A DNA stretch of 64,000 bases from Cohnella zeiphila (GTDB lineage Bacteria; Bacillota; Bacilli; Paenibacillales; Paenibacillaceae), in NCBI RefSeq assembly GCF_014212055.1, contig NZ_JACJVO010000022.1, positions 41,885 through 105,884 on the forward strand, read 5' to 3'. A model generated the notes under the pieces. The model was not told the origin of the DNA and made no database searches. It saw only the letters and a program-made list of their open reading frames with translations. Positions 41,458-50,000 of the stretch are shown here, piece by piece. Made by a program: the position numbers and the translations under genes. Position 1 is the stretch's first letter. Every line of letters begins with the position of its first letter.

Positions 41458-42701
41458 GCGTTCCGTACCCCCCAACGTTCGACGGCGATCCGCAGCTCCT
41501 CGTGCTCCTTCGCCGCTTCCGCCAGATCGCGGCCGGCCAGCACGGCGTCGATCGCCTGCCGGAACGCCCGGCCGCCGGCCGCCGCGCCGAGCGGATGTCC
41601 GTGAACGCCGCCGCCGGCGTTCACGACGACGTCATGGCCGAAGTCGCGAAGGATGAGCGGGACGAGGCCGGGATGGATGCCGGCGGACGGTACCGGGAAC
41701 GGCGCCCGGAGCGGCAGGGACGGATCGATAAGGGCCGCTTGGACGGCCAGGTTCTCTTCCTTCGGCATGACGACGGAGCCGTAGGGGGAAGGGAACAGCG
41801 ACAAGTCCGCGCCGGCGATTCTCGTCAGCTTGCCGAGCAGAAGCGGCGCGGCGATGCCGTGGTAGGGCGACGGGTAGAACGCGCCCGCAAGCGCCGGATG
41901 AGCGGCGATCGGCACGTTGATGCCGCTGTCCGCAGCCAGCTCCGCCATCGCGTCGTAGCCGTAGGACAGCACGTTGAACAGGAAGCCGTTCGCGCCGGCG
42001 TCGATCGCCCGGCGGGCGTTCTCGCGCAGCTTCGAGGTAGGGCCGGTCAGGTTGGTGAAGTAAATCAGCTTCTGACCGGTCGTCTTCTCGGCTTCGCGCG
42101 CGGCGTCCACGCATACTTCCACCCGGCGCTCCAACGGCGTCAGCGGATTCTCGAACAAAATCTCGTCGTCCTTGATCAGGTCGACGCCGCCGAGCGCCTG
42201 CTGCAGGAACTGCTCGCGCAGTCCGTCCAGGTCGTAGCCGATGACCGATTTGAAGATGCTCATCAGCAGCGGACGCTTGTCCACGCCGAGCGTCTCGCGA
42301 ACGCCGGCGATGCCGAAGCGCGGCCCGCTGAACGCCTGCAGGAATTCGGCCGACGGCTGCAGGTCGAGCAGCTTGATGCGGCCGTCCATCGACAGCTTGC
42401 CGAACACGGTGACGAGCAAAGCCGGCAGGTCGCGGCTGAAGTTCAGCTCGGGGTAGGCGATCGTAATGTCGGCGTAGCGTTCGCCGGGAGCGGCGCCTTC
42501 GGGCTCGTGCGGCCGAACGTCGACGACGAGGCCGAGATGCTTCTCCATCTTCTGCCGCGTCACTTCGGGCAGGTCGGTCCAGCTGCCGACGGTCAGGCCG
42601 ACGGCGATTCCTTCCGCTTTCTTGCGGAAGTCGGCCTTGTCGTCGTAGAGCCGGTATGTGGCCAACGTGTAGCCTGGCTTCGCGTAGGAAGCGTTGCTCA
42701 T
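41454..42701 (-). CDS. mtnW: 2,3-diketo-5-methylthiopentyl-1-phosphate enolase (RuBisCO-like)
   Basis: RuBisCO-like protein that enolises the diketo intermediate of methionine salvage. 415 residues from the ATG at 42701 (RBS AGAAGGATGAC; the upstream frame has no site). The RuBisCO fold motif GGVDLIKDDEILFEN carries the Lys that is carbamylated in the family. AAHPALAGAFYPSP and NAGGGVHGHPLGAAAGG are also typical. First gene of mtnWXB. The usual SAM-I riboswitch is not visible upstream; palindromic repeats occupy that gap. Confidence 0.95.
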   Translation of the reverse strand: MSNASYAKPGYTLATYRLYDDKADFRKKAEGIAVGLTVGSWTDLPEVTRQKMEKHLGLVVDVRPHEPEGAAPGERYADITIAYPELNFSRDLPALLVTVFGKLSMDGRIKLLDLQPSAEFLQAFSGPRFGIAGVRETLGVDKRPLLMSIFKSVIGYDLDGLREQFLQQALGGVDLIKDDEILFENPLTPLERRVEVCVDAAREAEKTTGQKLIYFTNLTGPTSKLRENARRAIDAGANGFLFNVLSYGYDAMAELAADSGINVPIAAHPALAGAFYPSPYHGIAAPLLLGKLTRIAGADLSLFPSPYGSVVMPKEENLAVQAALIDPSLPLRAPFPVPSAGIHPGLVPLILRDFGHDVVVNAGGGVHGHPLGAAAGGRAFRQAIDAVLAGRDLAEAAKEHEELRIAVERWGVRNA

Positions 42702-42755
42702 TTTGTCATCCTTCTTTCTGTTTCTCGTCAAGCGCAGAAGCTCAGTTTGCTCGCC

Positions 42756-42943
42756 AAAACCTGCATTTGTGCAGGTTTTTGGGGACTTGAGCGGCTTTCG
42801 AGGTCTAAAGCCTGCGATTATGCATCTTTTTCCGATGCACCCCCGCGAATCGGGCTCTCAAGCCTTCCAAAACCTGCACATTTGCAGGCTTTTGCGCCCG
42901 AGGCCCACATTCGCATGCCAAAAACTGCACAATTGCAGTTTTT
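42756..42943. repeat. cluster 1 of CCTGCA/TGCAGG palindromes
   Basis: AAAACCTGCA-TTTG-TGCAGGTTTT (42756-42779), a degenerate copy AAAGCCTGCGATTATGCATC (from 42807), AAAACCTGCACATTTGCAGG plus CTTTT (42869-42893), and AAAAACTGCACAATTGCAGT plus TTTT (42920-42943). Centres are spaced about 50-63 bp. Each would form a 9-10 bp hairpin in RNA or DNA. The cluster lies in the 422-bp gap upstream of mtnW. Confidence 0.85.
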
Positions 42944-42986
42944 GGACGGAATTCATCGCGTGATCAACAGTCCGGCTGCTCGCCAA

Positions 42987-43140
42987 CGTCACTTTTGGGG
43001 GACTTCATCCCGGGGGCTCCCCCGAAAGTAATCGGAATTCGGTGCGGAGCTTCACGTCACTTTTGGGGGCATGTTCCCGGGGGCTCCCCCGAAAGTAATC
43101 GGAATTCGGTGCGGAGCTTCACGTCACTTTTGGGGGAGCC
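42987..43140 (+). repeat. G-rich hairpin repeat array C, overlapping the end of proC
   Basis: A partial unit end (TCACTTTTGGGGG from 42987) is followed by two units starting GGGGGCTCCCCCGAAAGT at 43012 and 43079 (67-bp period). Both continue AATCGGAATTCGGTGCGGAG and CTTCACGTCACTTTTGGGGG and are nearly identical to each other. There is no head. The last unit covers 43124-43139, which encodes the final residues and stop of proC on the minus strand. Confidence 0.9.
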
Positions 43141-44014
43141 CATCCTGCGAGAGCGCTTCGTCGGCAATGGCCCGGCCGATCTCGCCGGCGCGCTTGGCGC
43201 AGCGGTCCATCGCTTGGCGGACCGCAGAGGCGAAGCCGAGCCGCTCGAGCGTCTCGATCGCCGCCTGCGTCGTACCGTTCGGCGACGTTACTTTGCGCCG
43301 CAGCTCGGCTGGCGCTTCTCCGGTGCGGCGCACCATCTCGGCCGCGCCGAGCACCGTCTGCACGGCGAGGTCGCGCGCCGCTTCCGGCGTCAGTCCCTGG
43401 GCGGCGCCGGCATCGATCATCGCCTCCATCATGTAATAGATGTAGGCGGGCCCGCTCCCGGATACGGCCGTGACCGTATCCAGGAGGCGCTCTTCGACGA
43501 CCGTCGTCATGCCGATGGCGTCGAACAAGGCAACCCCGAGCGAGCGGCCTTCCGGAGACAGCGACTCGGAGAAGCTGATGCCGGCCGCGCCGAGACCGAT
43601 CGTGCTCGACGTGTTCGGCATCGTGCGGACGATCGGATGCGGCCTGCCAAGCAGCGCTTCGATCGTGCCGATCGACAGGCCGGCGATGACCGACACGAGG
43701 ATCTGCTCGCCGCGCAGCTTCGGCTTCAGGGAGACCAGCGCGGCCGCCGCGTCCTTCGGCTTCATGCCGAGCACGATGACGTCGGCTTCGGACAGCGCGC
43801 GCTCCCGGTCTGCGGGATCGATCGCCGGAACGACGCCGTACGTCCGCTCCAGTTCCCGCAGCCGGTCCGCGTTGCTGCGGTTCATCACGCGGATTTGCCG
43901 CGGCGAGGAGACGTTTTTCTCCACAAGGCCGCGCAGGATCGCTTCGGCCATCGAGCCGGCGCCGTAAAAACAAAGGGTAGCGTTCGCCGGAAGGGAAGTA
44001 GCGGATTGCGTCAT
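43124..44014 (-). CDS. proC: pyrroline-5-carboxylate reductase
   Basis: Last step of proline synthesis (P5C to proline, NAD(P)H). 296 residues. Motifs: LCFYGAGSMAEAILRGLV at the nucleotide-binding end, VRTMPNTSSTIG, and the signature AVSGSGPAYIYYMMEAM. The final residues LPQK and the TGA come from a repeat unit rather than from family sequence. It is downstream of proBA with a 50-bp gap, so probably the third gene of the T-box-controlled operon. Confidence 0.95.
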   Translation of the reverse strand: MTQSATSLPANATLCFYGAGSMAEAILRGLVEKNVSSPRQIRVMNRSNADRLRELERTYGVVPAIDPADRERALSEADVIVLGMKPKDAAAALVSLKPKLRGEQILVSVIAGLSIGTIEALLGRPHPIVRTMPNTSSTIGLGAAGISFSESLSPEGRSLGVALFDAIGMTTVVEERLLDTVTAVSGSGPAYIYYMMEAMIDAGAAQGLTPEAARDLAVQTVLGAAEMVRRTGEAPAELRRKVTSPNGTTQAAIETLERLGFASAVRQAMDRCAKRAGEIGRAIADEALSQDGLPQK

Positions 44015-44064
44015 GATCGGAACAACTCCTAATTGTTCGAATGGTAAGGCGGTCGGTCTATGGA

Positions 44065-45312
44065 TCAGCCCCGAACCTGGCCGGAGCCGGTCACGATGAA
44101 TTTGGTCGAAGTCAGCGCCGGCAGGCCCATCGGTCCGCGCGCGTGAAGCTTCTGCGTGCTGATGCCGATCTCGGCGCCGAAGCCGAATTCGAAGCCGTCG
44201 GTGAAGCGGGTGGACGCGTTATGATAGACGGCGGCGGCGTCCACTTCCTGCAGGAAACGGTCGGCGTGGCCGGCCGTTTCGGTGACGATGCATTCGGAGT
44301 GCATCGTGCCGAACCGGCGGATGTGGTCCAGCGCCTCGTCCAAATCTTTCACGACCCGAACGTTCAGGATGTAGTCGTTGTACTCGGTCGCGTAATCCTC
44401 GTCGGTCGCCGCTTTCGCCCAAGGAATCAGCTCGCGGGAAGCGGCGTCTCCGCGAAGCTCGACGTCCCGCTCGCGGAAGCGCTCGGCGAGTTCCGCAAGA
44501 TGACGCTTCGCGAACGACTCGTGGACGAGCAGCGTCTCCATGGAATTGCAGACGGAGGGACGCTGCACTTTGGCGTTGATCGCGATCGCTTCGGCCATGG
44601 CGGGCTGCGCGGTATCGTCCACGTACGTATGGCAGATTCCGGCTCCGGTCTCGATGACCGGCACGGTGGCGTTCTCCACGACGTTGCGAATGAGGGAGGC
44701 GCCGCCGCGCGGAATGACGACGTCCAGCAGGCCGTTCAGCTTGAGCATCTCGTCGACCGAGGAGCGGTTCGGATCCTCGATCAGCTGCAAGGCGTCGGGC
44801 GGCATCGCGGAGGAGGCGAGCGTCTCGCGCATAATGCCGACGATCGCGCGATTCGATTCCAGCGCGGCGGAGCCGCCGCGAAGCACGACCGCATTGCCCG
44901 TCTTCAGGCAGAGCGCAGCCGCGTCGACCGTTACGTTGGGACGCGCTTCGTAAATCATGCCGATGACGCCGAGCGGAACGCGCTTCTGAACGACATGCAG
45001 CCCGTTCGGGCGGTCGAACGTCTCGAGCACGTCGCCGACCGGGTCGGGCAGCTCCACGACTTCGCGCACGCCTTGCGCGATGCCTTCGATCCGTTCGGGC
45101 GTCAGCTTCAGTCGGTCGAGCAGGGAAGAGGACGTTCCGTTCTCTTTTCCGCGGCTCAAATCCCGCTCGTTGGCGGCGATAATCTCTTCCTGACGGGAGA
45201 TCAGCGCGTCGGCCAGCCGCAGCAGCGCCTCGTTTTTTTGTTCCGTCGTCAACAGGTTCAGCGCGGCGGCCGCGTTTTTGGCCAGCGCCGCTTTTTGTCT
45301 GACTTCACTCAT
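44065..45312 (-). CDS. proA: glutamate-5-semialdehyde dehydrogenase (gamma-glutamyl phosphate reductase)
   Basis: Second enzyme of proline synthesis, NADPH-dependent reduction of gamma-glutamyl phosphate. 415 residues, normal length. Motifs: VPLGVIGMIYEARPNVTVDA, VVLRGGSAALESN and the catalytic Cys region KVQRPSVCNSMETLLVH. Its start overlaps the proB end by 8 bp. Confidence 0.97.
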   Translation of the reverse strand: MSEVRQKAALAKNAAAALNLLTTEQKNEALLRLADALISRQEEIIAANERDLSRGKENGTSSSLLDRLKLTPERIEGIAQGVREVVELPDPVGDVLETFDRPNGLHVVQKRVPLGVIGMIYEARPNVTVDAAALCLKTGNAVVLRGGSAALESNRAIVGIMRETLASSAMPPDALQLIEDPNRSSVDEMLKLNGLLDVVIPRGGASLIRNVVENATVPVIETGAGICHTYVDDTAQPAMAEAIAINAKVQRPSVCNSMETLLVHESFAKRHLAELAERFRERDVELRGDAASRELIPWAKAATDEDYATEYNDYILNVRVVKDLDEALDHIRRFGTMHSECIVTETAGHADRFLQEVDAAAVYHNASTRFTDGFEFGFGAEIGISTQKLHARGPMGLPALTSTKFIVTGSGQVRG

Positions 45313-46432
45313 GCAATTGCGCCTCCTTTTTCACATGGGTCGTGACCCAATCGTCCCGATGAATGACTTCGATGCGGGATACGCCCGCCCTCCGGGTCGC
45401 CTCGTCGCTTGGGAGACCGGCGGCGGCCACCGTCTGCCAGGCCGAATAGTGCGTCACGCCCCGGCCGAGCGTGCGGCCTTCCGCGTTCGCCACCTCGACG
45501 ACATCGCCCGGATGGAACTCGCCCTCCGCGCCGGTGATGCCGGCAGGCAGCAAGCTTTTGCCTCCGTGCAGCAGCGCTTCTTCCGCCCCCGCGTCGACGA
45601 AAATTTTCCCTTGCGGAACGGCGAGGAAGCCGATCCACTTTTTGCGCGCGGGAAGCGAGTGGAGGGAGGTCGTAAAATACGTCCCTCTGCCGCGCCCGTC
45701 CACCGCGTCCGCCAATTGGCCGGGCTCGCTCACCCGGCCGATGAAGGTGGCGACGCCGCCGCCCATCGCGATGCGCGCCGCCTCGATCTTCGAGCGCATC
45801 CCGCCCGTCCCGACGCTCGATCCCGCGCCGCCGGCAATGCGGTACAGCTCCTCGGAGATGACGTCGATCCGTTCGATCCTACGCGCGCCCGGATCGACGC
45901 GAGGATCGGCGGTATACAGTCCTTCGATGTCCGTCAGGATGTACAAGGCGTCCGCTTTGGCCAGGTTGGCGACGAGCGCCGACAGCGTGTCGTTCTCGCT
46001 GAATTTGAGCTCGTCCGTCGCCACCGTATCGTTCTCGTTGATGATCGGGACGACGCCTTGCTTCAGCAGCTCCTCGATCGTGCGCTCCGCATATTGCGAA
46101 CGCGTCCGGCTGCCGAAGTCGGGCCGCGTCAGCAAGATCTGGGCCACCGCCAGACCGTGTACGCCGAACGCCTCTTGGTAAGCCTCCATCAGCAGCGCCT
46201 GGCCGACGGCCGCGGCCGCCTGCTTCTGGTGCACCTGCTGCGGCCGCGCCGCATAGCCGATCCGGCGGAAGCCCGCCGCGACCGCTCCCGACGTGACCAG
46301 CAGCACCTGGGTGCCGCTTTTCAGCAAAGACGACAGTTCATCCGCGAAAAAACGGACGCGTTCCCGGCTCAAGCCTCCCTCCTCGGAGGTCAGCGAGCTG
46401 CTGCCTATTTTGACGACGATTCGCCTGCTCAT
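45305..46432 (-). CDS. proB: glutamate 5-kinase
   Basis: First enzyme of proline synthesis, phosphorylates glutamate. 375 residues from the ATG at 46432; the frame is open 36 bp upstream without a ribosome site. Amino-acid-kinase motifs VVKIGSSSLT, LLVTSGAVAAGF, INENDTVATDELKFSENDTL and GTGGMRSKIEAARIA, followed by a C-terminal PUA domain (about 275-370). It lies directly downstream of a T-box leader with a terminator, so it is controlled by uncharged tRNA, most likely tRNA-Pro. Confidence 0.97.
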   Translation of the reverse strand: MSRRIVVKIGSSSLTSEEGGLSRERVRFFADELSSLLKSGTQVLLVTSGAVAAGFRRIGYAARPQQVHQKQAAAAVGQALLMEAYQEAFGVHGLAVAQILLTRPDFGSRTRSQYAERTIEELLKQGVVPIINENDTVATDELKFSENDTLSALVANLAKADALYILTDIEGLYTADPRVDPGARRIERIDVISEELYRIAGGAGSSVGTGGMRSKIEAARIAMGGGVATFIGRVSEPGQLADAVDGRGRGTYFTTSLHSLPARKKWIGFLAVPQGKIFVDAGAEEALLHGGKSLLPAGITGAEGEFHPGDVVEVANAEGRTLGRGVTHYSAWQTVAAAGLPSDEATRRAGVSRIEVIHRDDWVTTHVKKEAQLHE

Positions 46433-46473
46433 CTCTCTCCCGCCTTCGCTAAAAGCATCTGCCGCCAAACAAC

Positions 46474-46510
46474 AAAAAAACTTTCATCCTTCTTCCAAAG
46501 GACGAAAGTT
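46474..46510 (-). terminator. T-box terminator upstream of proB
   Basis: On the minus strand AACTTTCGTCC pairs with GGATGAAAGTT and is followed by TTTTTTG. It immediately follows the conserved T-box sequence, which can pair with its 5' arm to form the antiterminator. Confidence 0.9.
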
Positions 46511-46750
46511 GCCTTCCGCGGTACCACCTTCATTGACGCCGTCCCGATCGGGCGCGGCATCCGCTTGAATCCTGGTAACAGCAGGAACTGTCCGGCTCGT
46601 CGCCGGCCGCTCGGGGGTGGGAGAAACGGGGAGCCGCGCGGATTCTTCCAGCCAAGGAACCCGCTCTCTGATGCCGCCCGTGTCCGTTTCGTTGCCCGTC
46701 GTCGCGTTTGTCGCTTCATGGGAACCGCCCGTCGCAGGCGGCTTTGATTA
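46474..46750 (-). ncRNA. T-box riboswitch leader of the proBAC operon
   Basis: The minus-strand sequence complementary to 46516-46530 reads AAGGTGGTACCGCGG, the T-box that pairs with the tRNA acceptor end. Upstream, the leader contains AGAGAGCGGGTTCC and GGCTGGAAGAATCC, the distal stem I loop features, and GATGAAGCGACAAA-like sequence near its 5' end (ATGAAGCGACAAA). Downstream is the terminator. Proline genes follow, and B. subtilis proBA and proI are known to use tRNA-Pro T-boxes. I could not place the specifier codon by eye, although several CCC/CCG triplets occur at 46620-46660. Confidence 0.92.
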
Positions 46751-46756
46751 AATTTA

Positions 46757-46785
46757 AGATTACCACGCTCACCGGCCTTTGTAAA
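46757..46785 (-). promoter_or_regulatory. sigma-A promoter for the T-box/proBAC transcript
   Basis: On the minus strand TTTACA (46785-46780), 17-bp spacer, TAATCT (46762-46757). Transcription would start near 46750, giving a leader of about 320 nt. Confidence 0.75.
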
Positions 46786-46933
46786 GGAACGAACGGGGGG
46801 ATTCGGAGGAGATCGGGAGGAGCCGCCCGCTTCGACAAAATTCGTTCCGAACCGGGCAAGAAAGCGGGGGATATAGGCAGAAAGGTGGGAGGTAGGGAAG
46901 AATCTTTGGACTCTACTGTTCCCTTTGCCCGCA

Positions 46934-46942
46934 TGATATAGT
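46934..46942 (+). promoter_or_regulatory. extended -10 promoter for the 1373-aa gene
   Basis: TGATATAGT (TG extension plus TATAGT) at 46934-46942, about 100 bp before the gene start. No good -35 is seen at the proper distance. The stretch 46790-46905 is GA-rich and has no other recognised feature. Confidence 0.5.
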
Positions 46943-47042
46943 CGGCTTGAATCTACCATGCTTTTCCTTATCCTGCCGCTTTCAACCAGAACTGCATCCA
47001 ATATCGGTACCGATCGATCAATTTGGAGAGGAGTTCACATTC

Positions 47043-50000
47043 ATGTTCGAATGGTTCGAAAAGCTGGTCAAAGACATCGTTTGGAAGGCGATCGACGATT
47101 TTCTCGAGGCGCTGCCGGGCGAACTGGAGGACAAAGTATTCGAATTTCTAAGCGGCCTCACAGCCGGGGAGACCATCTCGGCTTCCCCGCTGGTCAAAGT
47201 CCTCGCCGTCGACGGCGCGGCGGAGACCGTGACGTTGCTCGTGAGAGGATCTCTATCCTTCGGAGGGGTTACGCCTTTCACGCGCATCGAGATCGTCGTT
47301 TCCTCCGCGCGCGCTGACATTCATGCGGACGGATCCGAGCCTCCGATTGCGATCAAACGATGGAACACGGTGCTCGGCGACTTGACGGTCGAGAAAAAGA
47401 AGACGTACAAGGGCAATCTCGCCTTCGGCTACGACGATAGCGGAGGAGGAAGCTGGCTCGGCCAGGGCTCGCTCAAGCTGATACCGCTCAGCCTCGGAGC
47501 CGGCATCTACGGCGGCTTCAGCGACCGCGGCGTCATTCTCGGCCTGGACGCGGAAGTTCCGAAGGGAGCGTCGATTCCGCTGGGCCCGACCGGGCTGGCG
47601 CTTCGCGGCATCGGGGGCGACTTCGCCTACAATTTTATCGCCCGGCTGGAGAAGGACGGGATGCCGATCCCGCAGCCGACGGCGGCCGATTACGTCAAGT
47701 GGGCCCGCGACAAAGCGAGCGTCGACCGCTGGCAAGCCGGTCCGATCGATCAAACGTCGGTCGGCGTCGGGATCCGGACGATCATCTGCACGAAGGCCGA
47801 CGAAGGATATGCCTTCGAAATGAACCCGGTCGGGTTCTCGTTTCTGCTCCCCGGGGGCACGTTTATTTTCGGCGGCAAGCTTACCGTGCTTCGGATCGAA
47901 GGCTTCGGCGCGGAAGGCTATTTCGTCTTTGACGCAGCCAGCGGCTCGCTCGCGCTCGGAGTCGGCGTCAACGTGGACATGGAGCTGTTCAAAGGCAGCG
48001 GCCAGCTGGACCTTTTTTTCTCGTTCTCCGACCCTGCCGCCTGGTCCCTGGATCTGGGCACCGAGAGCAAGCCCGTCAAGCTTGAAGTGCTGCAAAAAGT
48101 GCCCGTTCTTCATCTCCTGTTCTCGCAAAAAGCCGAAGCCTACTTCCGCATCAACCATCACCGCATCGCGTTCGGAGCCGCCTTGGCCATCGGCGGCACG
48201 TTCGAAATCGGCGATATCCTGAAGCTCGTCGCCAAGCTCGCCGTTTCGCTGAACGCCTACGTCGGCTGGGATCCCGTCCTCGTCAACGCGCAAATCAAGG
48301 TTCACGGCGAAGTCGGCATTCAAGTGTGGAAATTCGAGTTCGTGCTGACCGGCGACGCGGAAGCCGAAGTGTTTTTCCCGAATCCGACGCTGTTCAAGTT
48401 CGAGATCAAAGGCAAGCTCAATCTGCCCTGGCCGATCCCGGACGTCGAATTCGGCAAAACGTTCGGCGACGACGTTCCGACCCCTCCCAAGCTCAGTTCT
48501 CCTTTAACCGCAGGAACCTACGTCATCGACGGAGCGCCGACGAACCAATCGACGCCGGTGGAAGCGGTTCACATCATCAGCGACATGAAGTGGAATTTGG
48601 ACGCGGATAAGCCGTGGCCCGATCTGGACCTGGTCGTCCCGTTCAGCCGAAGGGTGACCGACCGGACGGGAAAAGTGGACGCGAGCCAAGCGGTCAGCCC
48701 CTCCGTGCAGGGCGGCTATACGGTGACGGACGAGCTGCTCGAGCTGGAATTGACGGACCTGACGCACAACGTTCCCGTTGCCGACGTGAGAGCGGTTTGG
48801 GCGGACGGTCCCGGCGGGAGCACGGCGCAGCTTCATGTGCTCGGTCTGGATCCGTATTCGTGGATTACCGCCCAAATCGATACGTCGATAGTTCCGTTCA
48901 TGGCGCAGGAGCGGACGGTCGATACGTTTTTCGGCTACGGTCCCGCGCAGCCATTGTCCGGCACGCAGCGGTTCGGCGAAGTCGATTGGACGCCGATGCG
49001 CGACTGGGACCGGCTGGTGACGGCATTCCGGCCGGAAATCGCGACCCGCATCGCCGAAACGTCCGGCTTCGAGCTTCGCTTTACCGATCGCGGCGGACAG
49101 TCTCTTCGAGTATCCGAGGTCGTCTTGTTCCTGATCATGCCGGCGCCGAAACGCTCCTTCGTCGCGATGCCTCTCGTTACCGAAGACGGCGTCAAGGCGG
49201 TCTATTACGATCACGGCACCGTGTGGGGCAACCTGCATCTCGTCTCGGCGCGCTTCGACTTTCCGGCATCCGTCGATCAATTCCGGTTGAAGCTCGAGAA
49301 CGAGAGGCAGCGGCTGAACGTATACGTCGTCCGTTACCGGACGGCCGCGCCTGCGGGAACGGTCGGCTTCAGCAAGAAGCTGCTCCTGCCCGGCCGCTAC
49401 CGCTTGCACCTGCACGGCGTCTCGTCGGCGGCGCATCCGTCGGGCGGCGCGGGTTCTCCGCTGCCTCCGTCCAAATCCGTCGATTGGAGATACGATAAGG
49501 ATTTCGAGATCGCCTATCCGGAGACGCTGCGTCCCTACATTTTTTATTCCACGTTCGGCGATGCGGCCCTGTTCGCCAGAACGCAATTCCCGTGGTCGCA
49601 GTGGACGGCGGACGCTTGGAATCCGACGCTGTTCGGACTCGGATTCCCGCTGTACCGCCGCTATAAGCTTGCCGTCCGATTCCTCGTTCCGTATGTGAGC
49701 GGCATCTTCCCGAGTCCGCAATTGAAGCTGCGCCTGACATACGAGCAGGGCGGCGAACGGACGGAGACCGCCGTTTTGGGCCCAACGGCGGACGGGACAA
49801 GCTCCCTGCCTCCGGAGAGCGCGAACTGGATCGCCGCCCGCGGCGGTTCCGTCCCGCCGGACGAGGAGATCGTCATGCAAGCGGCGCTGCCGGCTTCCGG
49901 CACGGCGAAGCTGACGATTCTGTTCGAGCACCCGCAGAACGGAGAGGCGCGTCTCGACGAATGGTCCGGCTGCGTGTCGGCATTCGACGATTTCAGGGCG

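Noticed and set aside
42702..42986. SAM-I riboswitch (S-box) before mtnW
   Set aside because: The conserved core with GAGGGACTGGCCC and GAAACCCGGCAACC is not present on either strand; the hairpins there belong to the CCTGCA palindrome family.
41502..43031. 509-aa plus-strand open frame across mtnW
   Set aside because: Antisense to mtnW, which carries RuBisCO-like motifs and forms a coupled operon with mtnX and mtnB.
42995..44032. 345-aa plus-strand open frame starting in repeat array C
   Set aside because: It translates the repeats and then the antisense of proC. No ribosome site; ProC motifs lie on the other strand.
46947..47042. N-terminal 32-residue extension of the 1373-aa protein
   Set aside because: Its ATG at 46947 lies next to the predicted -10 box and lacks a ribosome site, whereas the ATG at 47043 has GGAGAGGAG at the right distance.
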